Source of the DNA: Lobosporangium transversale
Lineage: Eukaryota > Mortierellomycota > Mortierellomycetes > Mortierellales > Mortierellaceae
Direction of reading: 5' to 3'
Assembly (NCBI RefSeq): GCF_002105155.1
Contig: NW_019029013.1
Coordinates: 62,001-126,000 of the forward strand
DNA: 64,000 bases
A model generated the notes under the pieces. The model worked only from the letters and a program-made list of their open reading frames with translations, was not told the origin of the DNA and did no database searches. Shown here in pieces: positions 61,901-64,000 of this stretch. A program made the translations under genes and the position numbers. Numbering within the stretch: position 1 is the stretch's first letter; each line of letters starts with the position of its first letter.

Positions 61901-62349
61901 AAAAAAAAAAAAAGACAAAGATGGAGTTTAATAGAGGTCGTATAATTTATCTTGGTTAAATAGACCATTAAAATAAATATAAATATGTGTTTGCATAATA
62001 TACAAAAATATACAAAGATGAACAGTATTCTTTTTTATAACTGAAAAGATGACCCATCAGCTTTTAAACACATATATATTCAATAGACTCCCCTGACCAA
62101 GAGTATTTGAAAGAAGGTTGCAATTTTACATGTAAAGAAACTGAGAGCGTAACACAAAAAGCTGAATGGACCAGTGACATGGTTGTGGATGTGTATAAAT
62201 CTCCACACATTCACTTTTCAACAGGACGGTACTCATTGGCTTTTTTTTTAAACTGTCTTTACTCTCTAAGTCAATATAAGATCATTTTGTATTGAATAAA
62301 ATAACCTGGACAAAAGGAGCAGAAAAGTATATAATGCCATCAATCCTTG

Positions 62350-62910
62350 GTTTGATCCGATTTACTCTTTTGCCTTCTAGTAATCCTTTACCACTTCTAC
62401 TTCTCTCTATCACTTCTACTTTACTCTTAATCTCTTAATCCTCTCACTCTCACACCTTTTTGCTAAACTCACGGCACAACGCTTTGGCTGTACGAACTTG
62501 CTTTTTGTTACCTTTTCGTCATTGCACACTTGATCGTTTTCGGGTCATCGCCTCATCATCAACCTTCTCTTCTTTTCTTTTTCATTCATTCTTTCATTCA
62601 TTCGTTCATTAATATTTTTATTGTCTACAGAACGATTTAATTTCCTTTTGTTCTCTGCTCTTTTAGCAGCTGTCTTTTGTTTTTTATTTTATTTTATTGT
62701 ATTATACCCTGTAGTTATTTGTATACTTATTGCCCTACTTATTCACATAAGGATCATTTTTTAGTCCAGGTACAGTATTCAATCATCTTGTACATCATCT
62801 TTTTCTCCTTTTCTGCATTGTTTCTTCAATTGCTCTCTCTTCCTCTTCTCTTCTCCCGCGTGTGCTCTCATTCTCTCTTACTCTTTACACAAAATCTCGC
62901 TCTCTCTGTG
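62350..62910 (+). promoter_or_regulatory. Pyrimidine-rich tract, probable leader of a gene beyond the window
   Basis: The + strand is C/T-rich over some 550 bp, like the tracts before the antiporter and Hsp70-like genes, with a possible splice donor at 62769 (cag|gtacag). No start codon with a credible frame follows inside the window. I infer a + strand gene whose coding part lies past 64000, or a non-coding transcript. Confidence 0.25.
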
Positions 62911-64000
62911 TAATGGTCCCTTTACTCTAATATCGCGTCGGTTTGGGTTTTTTTTACACCTTGGAGATTTACTTGGTTATTGCTATTCCAATTGGGTGCA
63001 ATTGACTTTGAATGAAACACGTTATTCTTTGAGATTAAGAGAGCGTTTCATATGGAGGAGAGAGGGAATGTATATGGGTATGATGCATGGTGTATGTGGG
63101 GTACGCTTTTAAAAGAAAAAAAATATAGATTATCCTCATCTCTAAAAAATGAGCATTTTCCGTCATTGAGATGTTTAGATGTGGAGAAAAAAGATAAAAC
63201 GTAGCCAGTGAACGGGAGCATCTTAATGTCTACACCATGCCACGCAAAAAGAAAAAAAAAACAAGAGCCAGGTCATGGGAGAATTTTTTTGGGGGAGAAG
63301 GAGGGGGTAGAAGACTAGGCTCGGAAAGGAGGTAGATAAAAGAGCCAAAAAAAAAGAAAGTTGTCTATGTTTGTGAAATGATGTGATGTGATGTGTGTTG
63401 TGGCTAGGTGTAGCCCATGTAGCCCGTTTTGTTCTTTGTCTTTCGTTTATTGCATGAAAGAATGACAGTATGCAGGAAGTGCGGTTTTGTAGTAAGCAAA
63501 AAGAAGGAAAAAGAACAAAATGTTGGTAACCTATTATGTGCTTCGTCCTAAAAACTGAGTTTGGGTGTTATTTTTTTTTTTTTGGAGATCTGTCCCCCTG
63601 TCTGCCCTGTCCGAAGCTCTTTCCTCTTAAGAGGGTTCAGGTACACCCCACACCCCACGCAGACAAAACAAAATGAATAATACAGTTTGAAATCCTCGAT
63701 TTCCTCCTTTTCCTCCCACATACACTCAGCGATATTATCAAATCCTGCACATGCACATTGACACAACCACCACACGACATCTCTTTTGGGCAGTCCGGAA
63801 TGAAGGGAAAGTAGGAAAAAAAGAAAAAAGAAAAATAGGGACAAGTGAACACAAAGTCTCTTTCCCATCTCTTCACATTTACACAAACACAAAAATACAA
63901 AATTTTTCTTTGTTTGAATGGAAAAAAAGAACAGATCAGCCCACTTGTTTCTTTTTTGGAAACAATGATCCCGCACACTCCCTTAACGTTACTGTTCTAT

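Larger units (their letters stand above)
56382..64000. other. 7.6-kb gene-poor stretch to the window end
   Basis: No supportable gene. A T run sits 4-22 nt upstream of the monooxygenase start. The stretch holds AT-rich patches (57530-57560, 58130-58150, 61440-61465), T/A runs (for example A28 at 60330-60357), the TTTTTTA-like array at 60057-60130, a small hairpin ACTCGG/CCGAGT near 61002-61018, and the C14T24 run at 58904-58941. The open frames, including the 142-aa one at 63976-63548, have homopolymer-driven composition and no known domain. Confidence 0.55.

Noticed and set aside
63548-63978. Overlapping 142- and 113-aa - strand frames at the window end
   Set aside because: Rich in Phe, Cys and Lys from homopolymers and competing in two frames; no recognisable domain.

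Overview
The window reads as nuclear DNA of a filamentous early-diverging fungus, most likely of the Mortierella group. That placement is inference from gene style and architecture, not from a marker gene. The evidence is spliceosomal GT-AG introns of about 90-240 bp (first introns up to 1.4 kb), long Ser/Pro/Asn/Gln-rich extensions on conserved cores, AT-rich non-coding DNA full of 15-35 nt A or T runs, a fungal-type tRNA-Gly, and fungal protein families.

Eight protein genes and one tRNA gene are supported. On the + strand: an ER Cdc1/Ted1-type metallophosphoesterase (664-3634, 3 exons); an intronless disordered Ser/Pro-rich protein (10928-13066); tRNA-Gly(GCC) (14396-14466); a kelch-repeat membrane protein (16640-18895, 3 exons); an Nha1/Sod2-type Na+(K+)/H+ antiporter (19941-24352, 6 exons); an HSPA12-like Hsp70/actin-fold ATPase (25387-28579, 3 exons); and a bZIP factor with a Pap1/Yap1-type basic region (36225-39304, 2 exons). 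On the - strand: DNA topoisomerase IB (45841-41568, 9 exons); a short ABCC-type ABC transporter (50887-46226, 4 exons); and an FAD-dependent monooxygenase (56381-53624, 9 exons including 13- and 24-nt exons). I rebuilt the exon structures from splice signals, reading-frame phase and family motifs; all joins are phase-consistent.

Three long gene-poor stretches separate these blocks: 3.6-10.9 kb, 28.6-36.2 kb and 56.4-64.0 kb. They hold homopolymer runs, heptanucleotide TTTTTTA-type repeats, several hairpins and pyrimidine-rich tracts resembling the leaders in front of the real genes. The mobile DNA is more informative. At 13.6-14.3 kb there is a small cluster of LINE (non-LTR) insertions: a 5'-truncated L1-like copy with target-site duplications, a tail-only copy of the same family nested in it, and another tail-only insertion beside it, just upstream of the tRNA gene. 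At 52.37-52.77 kb lies a Tc1/mariner-type MITE with long inverted arms, followed by a decayed coding relic.

The genes do not form a pathway or cluster. Membrane and ion biology (phosphoesterase, antiporter, ABC transporter) and stress or regulatory functions (bZIP, Hsp70-like) are mixed with a housekeeping topoisomerase, as expected for an ordinary fungal chromosome segment. I found no clearly novel multi-gene system. The best candidates for something under-described are the tail-only LINE insertions, the microexon structure of the monooxygenase, and the structured, apparently non-coding elements in the gene deserts.
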